Assembly (NCBI GenBank): GCA_902497145.1
Contig: CABVDR010000010.1
Coordinates: forward strand, 1-60,120
DNA length: 60,120 nt
Direction of reading: 5' to 3'
Origin: an uncultured Oscillospiraceae bacterium
GTDB taxonomy: Bacteria > Bacillota > Clostridia > Oscillospirales > Oscillospiraceae
Shown: positions 8,811 to 16,962 of the stretch, piece by piece
How the letters are laid out: each line of letters opens with the position of its first letter
Position numbering within the stretch: the stretch's first letter is position 1
The notes under the pieces: generated by a model
What the model saw: the letters and a program-made list of their open reading frames with translations, nothing else
Databases searched by the model: none
What the model was told of the DNA's origin: nothing
Position numbers and translations under genes: made by a program

Positions 8811-8841
8811 AGCCGGGGCGGGCTCCATGCCCGCCCCGGCT
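8811..8841 (-). repeat. 13-bp GC-rich hairpin between gcvPB2 and the kinase-like gene
   Basis: AGCCGGGGCGGGC (8811-8823), loop TCCAT, GCCCGCCCCGGCT (8829-8841). There is no U-tract on either strand. It lies inside the minus-strand operon, just before the ribosome binding site of the last gene, so it may be a processing or attenuation element lowering expression of the kinase-like gene. Confidence 0.65.
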
Positions 8842-8870
8842 GTCAAAGATAAGCTTCCTGGGGGAGGAAA

Positions 8871-10439
8871 TCAAATCTCGCTGTACTTGCGCAGGTAGGT
8901 CTTCCAGGAGAGAGCCCACTTGGCGGGATCGTCCATGCCGGACTCATCCACCTGGTGGGTCACGCTGCGGTGAGGCGCGGTGCGGATAATATCGGGATTC
9001 TCATGAGCCTCGCGGAAGACGTATTTCAGCGTCTCAATGTACTCGTCAATGTCCTGCTTGGAGGGGGACTCGGTGGGCTCCAGGGTCATGGGCTCAGGCA
9101 GATAGTAGGGGTGGTGAGAGGTCCAGTAGTGCATACCGAAGTCCATCATGCGGCGCTGAATGTCGCCGGTGGAGATGCCGGTCTCTTTCTCCAGGTTCTC
9201 CAGGGAGTAACGGGCCTGCTCAACACGCTGGTTGTTGCCGTCCTCGTAGTAGGCGGTGACGTCGGGCAGCTCCATGAGCTTTTTGAACAGGTAGTTGTTG
9301 TTGAGCACTGCGGTCTTGGCCACCTGGTACAGGCCGTTGGCGCCCAGGCTGCGGATCCAGCAGTAGGCCTTCAGCACGACCTGAGCCACACCGTACCAGG
9401 AGCGGACCTTGCCCACGCCGGAGGGATCGGCGCACACATCCCGGTTGAGGAAATAGCGCTGGCCGTCAAAGTCCACCAGGGGACCGGGCAGGAAGCGCTC
9501 CAGATCCTTGCGCACGCCGGTGGCGCCGCAGGCGGGACCGCCGCAGCCGTGGGGGGTGGAGAAGGTCTTGTGCAGGTTGAAGAAGCACATATCAAAGCCA
9601 GCGTCCCGGGCGCGGGTGACGCCCAGCAGGCCGTTGGCATTGGCCTGGTCGTAAGCGCACAGACCGCCCTTGGAGTGGACGTAGTCCACAAATTCCTTCA
9701 CGTGGCTGTTGTACACGCCGGTGTCCTCGGGGTTGGCCACGATGTAACCGGCTGTGCGCTCGGTGACCGCCGCCTTCAGCTGCTCCAGATCGGGCAGACC
9801 AGTGATGGGGTCGGGCTGGAGGTAGACGATCTTGAAGCCGGCCACGGCCGGAGCGGCGGCGTCGGAGGGATGGGAGTAGATGGTGGTGATGATCTCGTCC
9901 CGGTCCTCTCCCTTATCCTTAAAGTAGGCGCGGATCAGGCTGGCCATGGTGAGGATACCCTGGGAGCCGCCGCCGGGCTGGAAGGTAAAGCGGTCCATGC
10001 CGGAGATTTCACACATATAGCGGTCGGTCTCATAGAAGATCTGCAGCAGGCCCTGGACGGTGCTCTCGTCCTGGAGGGGATGGTAGTCCTCAATGAGGCG
10101 GGCCAGCTGGTCGTTGACCTTGGGGCTGTATTTCACAGTGCAGGTGCCCTGGCCGATCTCAATATTCACATCGGCACCCAGGGTCTGCTGGGCCAGACGG
10201 GCGTAGTGGCGCAGTACCCGGTTCTGGGCCATCTCGGGCAGATTGACCGGAGTGCTCCGGGCCATGCCAGCGGGGATGGAGGAGAAACCGTCGCCTACCT
10301 CCTGGGCTACCTGAGCGCTGGCCTTGGGGACCAGGATGCCCCGCTCACCGGGGGTGCTCAGCTCATAGATAATGGGCTCGTCCCACTTTGCCTGGTGGAA
10401 GCCCACGCGGACCTTCTCCGAGCGGTCGATTCGTTTCAT
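8871..10439 (-). CDS. gcvPB: Second glycine dehydrogenase subunit 2 (GcvPB paralogue)
   Basis: This 522-residue PLP protein is a divergent copy of GcvPB. The PLP lysine is kept in NLHKTFSTPHGCGG (Lys291), but the glycine-rich stretch that follows is GCGGPACGATG rather than GGGGPGAGAVG. It is about 48 residues longer than the first copy, partly through an N-terminal segment (MKRIDRSEKVRVGFHQ). It follows gcvPA2 by 17 bp. No gcvH, gcvT or lipoate gene accompanies it. By family it should decarboxylate glycine onto a lipoyl H protein; a changed substrate is possible given its unusual neighbours. Confidence 0.88.
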   Translation of the reverse strand: MKRIDRSEKVRVGFHQAKWDEPIIYELSTPGERGILVPKASAQVAQEVGDGFSSIPAGMARSTPVNLPEMAQNRVLRHYARLAQQTLGADVNIEIGQGTCTVKYSPKVNDQLARLIEDYHPLQDESTVQGLLQIFYETDRYMCEISGMDRFTFQPGGGSQGILTMASLIRAYFKDKGEDRDEIITTIYSHPSDAAAPAVAGFKIVYLQPDPITGLPDLEQLKAAVTERTAGYIVANPEDTGVYNSHVKEFVDYVHSKGGLCAYDQANANGLLGVTRARDAGFDMCFFNLHKTFSTPHGCGGPACGATGVRKDLERFLPGPLVDFDGQRYFLNRDVCADPSGVGKVRSWYGVAQVVLKAYCWIRSLGANGLYQVAKTAVLNNNYLFKKLMELPDVTAYYEDGNNQRVEQARYSLENLEKETGISTGDIQRRMMDFGMHYWTSHHPYYLPEPMTLEPTESPSKQDIDEYIETLKYVFREAHENPDIIRTAPHRSVTHQVDESGMDDPAKWALSWKTYLRKYSEI

Positions 10440-10456
10440 ACTTCACCACTCCTCTC

Positions 10457-11845
10457 TCACAGGATCTCCGCCAGCGCGGAGGTCAGCTCGTCCAGATCCT
10501 CTTTGGTGTGAATTTCAGTTACACAGTAGAGGGCGGACTGCCCCAGGGCGGGGAACTGCTTGGACAGATCCTTGCCGCCGAAGATACCCTGATCCCGCAG
10601 GGCCTCGTTGATCTGGGCCACCGTCTTGCCGGTCTGGGTGAAGTCCACCACAAACTCCTTGAAGAAGGCGCCGCCCAGGGCGTTGGCCTTGACACCGGGA
10701 ATGCTGCTGAGCTTCTTGGCAGCGTAATGGGAATTTTGCAGAATGGTCTGACCCACGTCCTTCATGCCCTGAGGACCCATGGTGGCCAGATAGACGCCGG
10801 CGGTAATGCCCCACAGGGCGGACTGGGTGCCCACGTACTCCTTGCCCCGCTCACGCAGGTGGCCGAAGGAGGTGCGGTCATAGGCCACGTCACCGAAGCC
10901 GTACTCGCCTGGCTGGGAGGTGGGGGCCAGGCCGAACAGGCGGGAGGGGAACTCCATGACGAACTTCTCCTCGTCCCGGGTGGCCATAAAGCCGGACTGG
11001 CCGCCGCCATAGTTCATGTGGATGCCCAGCGGCTGCAGGTCGCCGCAGACGATGTCCGCGCCGTAGGAGGGGGGGGCGGCCAGCACGCCCAGGGAGATGG
11101 GATCCACGCCCACCAGGCTCAGACCGCCGGCGGCGTGAACCAGATCGGAGATCTGCTGGCCGTTGGGCTCGATGACGCCCAGGTAGCCGGGGTTCTCAAA
11201 GTAGACGCCGATGACCTGGTCATTGAGCTTGGCCTTCAGGTCCTCCAGGTCCATGGTGCCCTGGGAGGTGGCGGCGACGGGCTGGAAGGTGATGCAGCTC
11301 TCACCGTAGTTTTTCATCGCTTGGAGCTTGTCCGGGTCCATGTACTCCGGCACCAGCACCACGCTGCGGCCGGTGATGCGCTGGGCCATGCGCACGGTGG
11401 TGGCGGCGGCCTGGGCCCAGTCCATGGTGGGGACGTTGACCACGTCCATGTCCACCAGCTCGGCCACCATGCTCTCATACTCAAACAGCGCCTGGAAGCG
11501 TCCCTCGTCGTTGTAGGGCTCGCCGCCGTAGGCGGTCAAAAACTCGCCCTTGCCGTTGATCTCGTCGCAGATGGCGGGCACATAGTGCTGCCAGCAGCCC
11601 GCGCCCAGGAAGTTCAGATTCTTCTTACAGCTGGTATCCTTGCCCAGCAGGCCCTCCACATGGCGGCGCAGCGCGTATTCGGATTCAAATGCGGGGGGCA
11701 GATCCATTTCCTTTTTCAGCTTCAGCAGCTCGGGCACATTCTTGTGCAGTTCCTCCAGAGAGGACATACCCAGCTCGTGGAGCATCTCCTGCTGCACCTC
11801 AGGTACCGAGTTGGGAATATAGGGATGGCGTTCAAAGCCGTTCAT
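10457..11845 (-). CDS. gcvPA: Second glycine dehydrogenase subunit 1 (GcvPA paralogue)
   Basis: This 462-residue protein is homologous to GcvPA, with NFLGAGCWQHYVPAIC in place of the usual GAGAYRHFIP and NYGGGQSGFMATRDEE in place of the usual FGGPYLGF region. The ATG at 11845 (MNGFERHPYIPNS) is chosen because AAGGAGG lies about 10 nt upstream; a TTG further up would read through that site. It is the second gene of a sigma-54-type operon, 36 bp after the SDR gene. Together with gcvPB2 it makes a complete P protein that diverges clearly from the pair at 0.9-3.6 kb. Confidence 0.88.
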   Translation of the reverse strand: MNGFERHPYIPNSVPEVQQEMLHELGMSSLEELHKNVPELLKLKKEMDLPPAFESEYALRRHVEGLLGKDTSCKKNLNFLGAGCWQHYVPAICDEINGKGEFLTAYGGEPYNDEGRFQALFEYESMVAELVDMDVVNVPTMDWAQAAATTVRMAQRITGRSVVLVPEYMDPDKLQAMKNYGESCITFQPVAATSQGTMDLEDLKAKLNDQVIGVYFENPGYLGVIEPNGQQISDLVHAAGGLSLVGVDPISLGVLAAPPSYGADIVCGDLQPLGIHMNYGGGQSGFMATRDEEKFVMEFPSRLFGLAPTSQPGEYGFGDVAYDRTSFGHLRERGKEYVGTQSALWGITAGVYLATMGPQGMKDVGQTILQNSHYAAKKLSSIPGVKANALGGAFFKEFVVDFTQTGKTVAQINEALRDQGIFGGKDLSKQFPALGQSALYCVTEIHTKEDLDELTSALAEIL

Positions 11846-11881
11846 AAAGTCCATTCCTCCTTGCAAACGTTATCGGGAAGA

Positions 11882-12679
11882 TCAGGCGATACCGCCGCCG
11901 TCCACCACCAGCGCCGCGCCGGTGATCCAGCTGGCCAGATCAGAGGCCAAAAACAGAACCGCGTTGGCAATATCCTCAGGCTGTCCGATGCGGGCCAGGG
12001 GACGGCTGGAGCCGCAGTCGGCCAGGTAGGCGTCCATGTGTCCGTCGCCGGCAGTGACCGCGCCGGTCTGACGGCCCTCATCCCGCAGCATAGCGGTGTC
12101 CGTGTCGCCGGGGTTGACACTGTTGACACGGATGTTCTTGGGACCGTGGTCAATGGCCATGGCCCGGGTGACGTTGACAATGCCGCCCTTCACCGCGCAG
12201 TAGGCCGCGGCCTGGTCGCCGCCCTTGAGACCCCAGCCGGAGCCGGTATTGATGATGCTGCCGCCGCCGTTGGCCTCCATAACGGGGATGACGTGCTTGG
12301 AGAACAGGAACAGGCCCTTCAGACCTACGTCCAGCACAAAGTCCCACTCCTTCTCTGTCAGGTCGGGCATGGTCTTGCGCACGGTAACGCCGGCGTTATT
12401 ATGAAGGATATCGATCTTGCCCCAGCGGTCCACAATGGCCTTCACGGCCGCCATGACGCTGGCCTCACTCGTAACGTCACATTGGAAGAATTCTACCTCA
12501 CGGCCGGCATCCTGGAGCTCCTTGGCCTTATCCGCCCCCTTGGGGCTGATATCTACCATAGCCACCTTAGCGCCGTACGCGGACAGCAGTTCCACAACGC
12601 CCAGTCCGATTCCGGAGCTTCCGCCGGTCACCACAGCGACCTTTCCGGTAAGATTCAAGGGATCCTTCTTCTGCAGCAT
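11882..12679 (-). CDS. Short-chain dehydrogenase/reductase
   Basis: This 265-residue protein is a classical SDR: nucleotide motif TGGSSGIG (residues 18-25), NNAG at 94-97, and the catalytic set Ser147, Tyr160, Lys164 in a YCAVK context. Asp43 at the end of the second strand suggests NAD rather than NADP. It is the first gene of the minus-strand operon and has a sigma-54 promoter 79 bp upstream. It probably oxidises or reduces a hydroxyl group on a substrate whose product meets the GcvP paralogue, but the substrate cannot be read from sequence. Confidence 0.9.
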   Translation of the reverse strand: MLQKKDPLNLTGKVAVVTGGSSGIGLGVVELLSAYGAKVAMVDISPKGADKAKELQDAGREVEFFQCDVTSEASVMAAVKAIVDRWGKIDILHNNAGVTVRKTMPDLTEKEWDFVLDVGLKGLFLFSKHVIPVMEANGGGSIINTGSGWGLKGGDQAAAYCAVKGGIVNVTRAMAIDHGPKNIRVNSVNPGDTDTAMLRDEGRQTGAVTAGDGHMDAYLADCGSSRPLARIGQPEDIANAVLFLASDLASWITGAALVVDGGGIA

Positions 12680-12757
12680 AATATGTCTCCTCCTTCTGCA
12701 ATGATGGCATGTCGTTGCCCTGTCAGGCAGGATTTTCTTTGGATGCCTTATGTATAA

Positions 12758-12772
12758 GCAAACGGCGTGCCA
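12758..12772 (-). promoter_or_regulatory. Sigma-54 promoter for the SDR-gcvPA2-gcvPB2-kinase operon
   Basis: Read on the minus strand the site is TGGCAC-GCCGT-TTGC, an exact match to the -24/-12 consensus (GG and GC separated by 10 nt). It lies 79 bp before the SDR start. A sigma-54 activator gene is divergent and adjacent. Confidence 0.88.
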
Positions 12773-12943
12773 AATAAGAAATTTTAAAACAGAAAAATTT
12801 TATGGCTCAGAAAAAATGATGGAATGGCCGGTTTTTTACTCTTCCCGACACTTCTTGGGAGAAAAACTGCTGGCCGCCTCGCTCCCTCTCCCGGCAGCCG
12901 CCGCTGCGGCTTGATAAAAAGTTGTCAAAGTCAGGAGAAATTA

Positions 12944-12959
12944 TTTGCCATTTGGCAAA
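12944..12959. promoter_or_regulatory. Candidate upstream activator site (inverted repeat)
   Basis: TTTGCCA-TT-TGGCAAA is a perfect 7-bp inverted repeat 172 bp upstream of the sigma-54 promoter. A TGGCA inverted repeat stands at nearly the same distance (170 bp) from the other sigma-54 promoter at 15033. Both are probably bound by the activator encoded at 13095-14801. Confidence 0.5.
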
Positions 12960-12981
12960 CATTGTCACGCAAAAATCAAGG

Positions 12982-13011
12982 TTGGCAACTCGTCAGGAAG
13001 CGTGCTATAAT
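12982..13011 (+). promoter_or_regulatory. Sigma-70 promoter of the sigma-54 activator gene
   Basis: TTGGCA (12982-12987), 18-bp spacer, TATAAT (13006-13011), about 84 bp before the activator start. The -35 box lies 22 bp from the inverted repeat, so the activator might also affect its own expression. Confidence 0.65.
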
Positions 13012-13094
13012 GTCAAAAACAGCCTCTGCATTTCTATTTTGCTCTGTTTTAACGGATTTTGCAACGGTATCAGGGGATAAAGGAGGGGATCTGC

Positions 13095-14801
13095 ATGTAT
13101 CAGCTGGAAGCCATCCGCCCATCCATTGAACGTCTGTCCCTGGCGATTGCCAACTCTTTGCGTTTAGAGATTGCCATTTTTGACCGGGATCAGCTGTTTT
13201 TCTGCACGCCCACTTATCTGAAGAAAAAGGGGCGCACTGTCCACAGTCCTTCCATACAAGAGGTCATGAACAGCGGCAGCGTGCTGGTCAACACCCCCGG
13301 CGAGATGCCCTCCTGCATTGGCTGCCGCTTTAAAAACCATTGCCCGGCCACCATTGAGATTCTGTGCTGTATCCGGGTGGACACCCAGGTGGTGGGGGTG
13401 GCGGCGCTGACCTCCTTTACAAAGGAGGGACAAAAGCGCATCCAGGAGAACACTCCCTTATATTTGGATGCGGTCACCGAGCTGGGCACTTTGATCAGCG
13501 ATCATCTGAAGACCGCCGCCGGAGACCAGGGCAGCGCCAGCCAGGAGCAGCTGCTGCAAAGCGCCCTGGATGTGAACAGCCAGCCCATGGTGCTGGCCGA
13601 CCCCCACGGGGTCATCCTGCGGTATAACCAGCGGGCGGCCCAGCTCATTCAGTCCTGTGGAGCAACCACCGCCTCTCTGTGGCAGATCTTGCCTGAGGAG
13701 ACGGTGCGTCGGCTGTTGCGGGGCAGCGACCTGTTTGAATGCCGGGTGCCGGTGGGGGACGGGATCGCCAAGCTTACCACCCGGGCCGTGCGGGTGGACG
13801 ATCACATCTCCGCCGTGCTGCTGCGCTTTTCTGACGAGATATTTCCCAAGGAGACCAGTGCACCAGGCGGCATCGTGGGGGACAGCGATGCCATCCAGTC
13901 CATCCACCGCATGGTGTCTAAGCTGGCCAACAGCCCCACCCCGGTACTCATCGCCGGAGAGACGGGAACCGGAAAAGAGCTGGTTGCCCGGGCGCTGCAC
14001 AACCAGAGCAACCGCAGCCGCTACCCCTTTGTTGCCATCAACTGCTCCAGCATCCCGGAAAACCTGTTTGAGAGCGAGCTGTTCGGCTATGAGGAGGGCT
14101 CCTTCACCGGGGCTAAGAAGGGCGGAAAGGTGGGCAAGATCGAAATGGCCCAGGGAGGCACCCTCTTTCTGGATGAGCTGGGGGAGATGCCCTTGTCTGT
14201 CCAGCCCAAGCTGCTGCGGGTTTTGCAGGAGTACGAGCTGGAACGGGTAGGCTCCACCGAGAAGATCCATCTGGACATCCGTGTGGTGGCGGCCACCAAC
14301 CGGAATTTAAAGGAACTGATCCAGGAGGGCAAGTTCCGGGAGGACCTCTATTACCGCATCAGCGTCATCAACCTGACCATCCCGCCCCTGCGGGAGCGGA
14401 AGGGCGACATCCTGCCCATCGCCAAGCACTATCTGCAGCGGCTCAAGCAGCGCATGGAAACTCCCCTGCAGACTTTCTCTCCCCAGGCTGAGCAGCTGCT
14501 GATGGAATATCCCTGGCCGGGCAATGTGCGCGAACTGCAAAACGCCATTGAATACAGCGCCAATCTGTGTGAGAAGGAGGAGCTCACCCCCGACTCCTTG
14601 CCAGAGTATCTCACTTGCCCTCCCCAGGAGCTCCCCTGTAAGGCTCCGGCCCCACCCCGGGAGGAGGATCAGATTAAAGCCCTGCTGACCAAGTACGGCT
14701 ACACGCTGGAGGGCAAGAAGATGATCGCCAAACAGATGGGGATTAGCCTGCGGACGTTGTACCGCAAGCTGGATCAGTATCAGCTGAGCGGAAAAAACTG
14801 A
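13095..14801 (+). CDS. Sigma-54-dependent transcriptional activator with Cys-rich N-terminus and PAS-like domain
   Basis: This 568-residue protein has an N-terminal sensory region with five cysteines at residues 74, 77, 83, 91 and 92 (CIGCRFKNHC then CC), a PAS-like region around 150-260, an AAA+ domain with Walker A GETGTGKE (288-295), a GSFTGA loop (335-340, variant of GAFTGA that contacts sigma-54) and Walker B GGTLFLDE (354-361), and a Fis-type helix-turn-helix at the C-terminus (MGISLRTLYRKLDQY). The ATG at 13095 has AAAGGAGGGG upstream. The cysteines may bind metal or sense redox state. Two sigma-54 promoters flank the gene, one on each side, and are its likely targets. Confidence 0.93.
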   Translation: MYQLEAIRPSIERLSLAIANSLRLEIAIFDRDQLFFCTPTYLKKKGRTVHSPSIQEVMNSGSVLVNTPGEMPSCIGCRFKNHCPATIEILCCIRVDTQVVGVAALTSFTKEGQKRIQENTPLYLDAVTELGTLISDHLKTAAGDQGSASQEQLLQSALDVNSQPMVLADPHGVILRYNQRAAQLIQSCGATTASLWQILPEETVRRLLRGSDLFECRVPVGDGIAKLTTRAVRVDDHISAVLLRFSDEIFPKETSAPGGIVGDSDAIQSIHRMVSKLANSPTPVLIAGETGTGKELVARALHNQSNRSRYPFVAINCSSIPENLFESELFGYEEGSFTGAKKGGKVGKIEMAQGGTLFLDELGEMPLSVQPKLLRVLQEYELERVGSTEKIHLDIRVVAATNRNLKELIQEGKFREDLYYRISVINLTIPPLRERKGDILPIAKHYLQRLKQRMETPLQTFSPQAEQLLMEYPWPGNVRELQNAIEYSANLCEKEELTPDSLPEYLTCPPQELPCKAPAPPREEDQIKALLTKYGYTLEGKKMIAKQMGISLRTLYRKLDQYQLSGKN

Positions 14802-14849
14802 TTTATTGTCACGAGTTGTCATGACATGGGGTGGTATGGCAATTCGACA

Positions 14850-14863
14850 TGGCAAAAATGCCA
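14850..14863. promoter_or_regulatory. Candidate upstream activator site for the antiporter gene
   Basis: TGGCA-AAAA-TGCCA, embedded in a region with a further TGGCAATTC at 14837-14845 and a TGTCATGACA palindrome near 14818-14827. The word ATTGTCACG occurs both here (about 14815) and in the other intergenic region (about 12961). The repeat ends 170 bp before the sigma-54 promoter at 15033. Confidence 0.42.
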
Positions 14864-14926
14864 ATTCAGCATAGTTGTTTTTTGTTTCGTTTGGTGCAAA
14901 GTTGAACTATCTCATTTTTATTTTCT

Positions 14927-14971
14927 TGCGTCCGTTCCGCCCCACCGGGGGAACGGACGCAGTGTTTTTTT
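14927..14971 (+). terminator. Terminator of the sigma-54 activator gene
   Basis: TGCGTCCGTTCC (14927-14938, opening T included) pairs with GGAACGGACGCA (14950-14961) and is followed by GTG and seven T's. It separates the activator transcript from the sigma-54 promoter of the antiporter gene. Confidence 0.85.
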
Positions 14972-15032
14972 AGACTATTTCACACAAAAAACCGGGTTCC
15001 TCTTTTTTCTCGTCTCCACCTGATAAAAGAAT

Positions 15033-15047
15033 TGGCACAAAATTTGC
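15033..15047 (+). promoter_or_regulatory. Sigma-54 promoter of the NhaC-family antiporter gene
   Basis: TGGCAC-AAAAT-TTGC, an exact -24/-12 consensus match (GG-N10-GC), 42 bp before the antiporter start codon. It is followed by CTG and a T-run. The activator gene immediately upstream is the natural partner. Confidence 0.9.
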
Positions 15048-15088
15048 TGTTTTTTTAGGCATGGAATTTCAAAAAAGGAGGAACTCGT

Positions 15089-16684
15089 ATGGACACCAAC
15101 TATGGCATCCTGGCATTGATCCCACCTCTTGTGGCTATTCTTCTGTGTTTTGCCACAAAGCAGGTGCTGCTCTCTATGTTTGCCGGCCTGTTTGCTGGTA
15201 CACTGATCATGAGCAACTGGAACCCATTTGCCGGCGTCGCCCTGGCCCTGGAGCAGATTGCCACCAACATGGCAGACAATGTGATCCTGCTCCTCTTCAC
15301 CCTGTTTATGGGCGTTGGAATTTCCTTTATCTGGAGACTGGGCGGCAGCCTGGCTCTGGCTGAGGCCGCCAAGCGTAGATTTAAAAAGAGACGCTCGGTC
15401 TGTCTGGGAACCTGGGGTCTGGGCATGCTGTGCTCGGTCAACGACTGTCTGGTAGCCGCTGTGGACGGCAATGTGTTCCGTGATATCTGCAAAGATTACA
15501 AGATTTCTTCCGAAAAGTTCTCCTACGTGCTGGACTCCACCGCTGCTCCTGCTGCCGCTTTCTTCATCTCCGACTGGATCGCTTACCAGATCGGCATGAT
15601 CGGCCAGGGCCTGGATGCCGCCGGCATTGACAGCATCACCCCCATGGGGGCTTACATCAAGAGCCTGCCCTTCAACATGTACTCCATCTTTACCTTACTC
15701 TTTGTGGGTATGCTCATGTATACCGGCCGGGACTACGGCCCCATGCTCAAGGCGGAGGTCCGAGCCCTCACCACCGGCCAGTTTACCAAGCCCGACGCCC
15801 ACCCCATGCTGAATGTAGGCCATGAGCTGGGCGAGCCCAAGCGCACCAAGCCTATGATTCGCTCCTTCGTGCTGCCCATCGTGGTCACCTTTGCCATCAT
15901 CATCTTCGGAATCATCTACACCGGCATGACCAACCCCGACCGGGCGGGTACAGACTTCATGTCCATCCTGGACGCCTGCGACGCTCAGCTGGCTCTGTAT
16001 TGGGGCTCCTTCGGCATGGCAGTGACCGGCATCGCCGTGGCGCTGTTCTCCAAGATCCTCACCTTCGAAGACACCATGAGCACCATCGTGGACGGCTTTA
16101 AGCTGATGTCCCTCACCGGCGCGATCCTGGTCATGGCTTGGTCTCTGGCTTCGGTGACCAAGAGCATGGGCCTGGGCGACTTTGTAGCCGCCACCGTCGG
16201 CAGCAGCGTGCCCGTGGGCCTGCTCCCCGTTCTGGTTCTGGTCTGCTCCATCATCATCGCCTTTGCCACCGGCACCTCCTGGGGCACTATGGCCATCATG
16301 ACCCCGCTGGCCATTCAGCTTGGCTACTCCATCACCGGTGACGTGAACTTTGCTGCCGGCATGTGCGGCGCGGTCCTCTCCGGCGCCATCCTGGGCGACC
16401 ATGCCTCTCCTGTGTCCGACACCACTGTCATGGCCTCCATCTTCTCCGGCGCAGACCACATCGACCACGTTGCCACCCAGCTGCCCTACGCCCTGACTGT
16501 GGGCGGTGTGATTGCCGTGATGTATCTGATATACGGCTTCACCCAGGTCACTCCCTTCGTGCTGCTGCCGCTGGGCGTGGTGATTCTCTACTGCCTGCAG
16601 ATCATCTTCCACAAGTGGTCCCTCAAGCGCTATCATATCGACCCCAGCTATCGAAAATATATGACGGAAGACCACAAACAGTAA
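15089..16684 (+). CDS. Na+/H+ antiporter family protein, NhaC type
   Basis: This 531-residue polytopic membrane protein has roughly a dozen hydrophobic segments and the NhaC-family polar motifs CSVNDCLVAAVDGN, LDSTAAPAAAFFISDW and ATGTSWGTMAIMTP with GDHASPVSDTT near residue 440. Members of this family exchange Na+ for H+ or carry organic acids and amino-acid-like solutes with cation coupling. The start follows AAAGGAGG. A sigma-54 promoter shared in type with the divergent GcvP2 operon suggests it imports or exports a solute of that pathway rather than doing general pH control. The transported solute is inferred, not seen. Confidence 0.88.
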   Translation: MDTNYGILALIPPLVAILLCFATKQVLLSMFAGLFAGTLIMSNWNPFAGVALALEQIATNMADNVILLLFTLFMGVGISFIWRLGGSLALAEAAKRRFKKRRSVCLGTWGLGMLCSVNDCLVAAVDGNVFRDICKDYKISSEKFSYVLDSTAAPAAAFFISDWIAYQIGMIGQGLDAAGIDSITPMGAYIKSLPFNMYSIFTLLFVGMLMYTGRDYGPMLKAEVRALTTGQFTKPDAHPMLNVGHELGEPKRTKPMIRSFVLPIVVTFAIIIFGIIYTGMTNPDRAGTDFMSILDACDAQLALYWGSFGMAVTGIAVALFSKILTFEDTMSTIVDGFKLMSLTGAILVMAWSLASVTKSMGLGDFVAATVGSSVPVGLLPVLVLVCSIIIAFATGTSWGTMAIMTPLAIQLGYSITGDVNFAAGMCGAVLSGAILGDHASPVSDTTVMASIFSGADHIDHVATQLPYALTVGGVIAVMYLIYGFTQVTPFVLLPLGVVILYCLQIIFHKWSLKRYHIDPSYRKYMTEDHKQ

Positions 16685-16703
16685 AATAAGCATCCACATT
16701 TTT

Positions 16704-16739
16704 AAGGAGCTCCGGACTAATTCATGTCCGGAGCTCCTT
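16704..16739 (+). terminator. 14-bp stem-loop after the antiporter gene
   Basis: AAGGAGCTCCGGAC (16704-16717), 8-nt loop, GTCCGGAGCTCCTT (16726-16739). No T-run follows on either strand, so it may be a weak terminator or an mRNA-end stabiliser. From here to 16962 no further gene or signal was seen. Confidence 0.55.
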
Positions 16740-16962
16740 GCTGCATAAAAGACGAAATATGAATCGTTGTATCGTAATCTGCAGGAGGTTGAAGCAGTTT
16801 GCAGGTACCACCTATGCCATCTGGTAAAAAAGGTACTGCTGCAATGATTCCCCTGCCCCGCCGGAGAGCACTATCGTATCACAGTGTTCTGGAGTACAGC
16901 TCAGATGGTATCTCTGAGGACCGGCCCACCCAGACCGTCCTCCACTGGCATTTTTTGGTTTG

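Larger units (their letters stand above)
12680..13094. other. Divergent regulatory region, 415 bp, no gene
   Basis: This gap separates the minus-strand SDR operon from the plus-strand sigma-54 activator. It holds a sigma-54 promoter facing left, an inverted repeat likely to bind the activator, and a sigma-70 promoter facing right. TTGTCA words occur at about 12922 and 12963. A short GC-rich hairpin (AGCCGC/GCGGCT) lies near 12897-12912. No credible small gene is seen. Confidence 0.7.
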
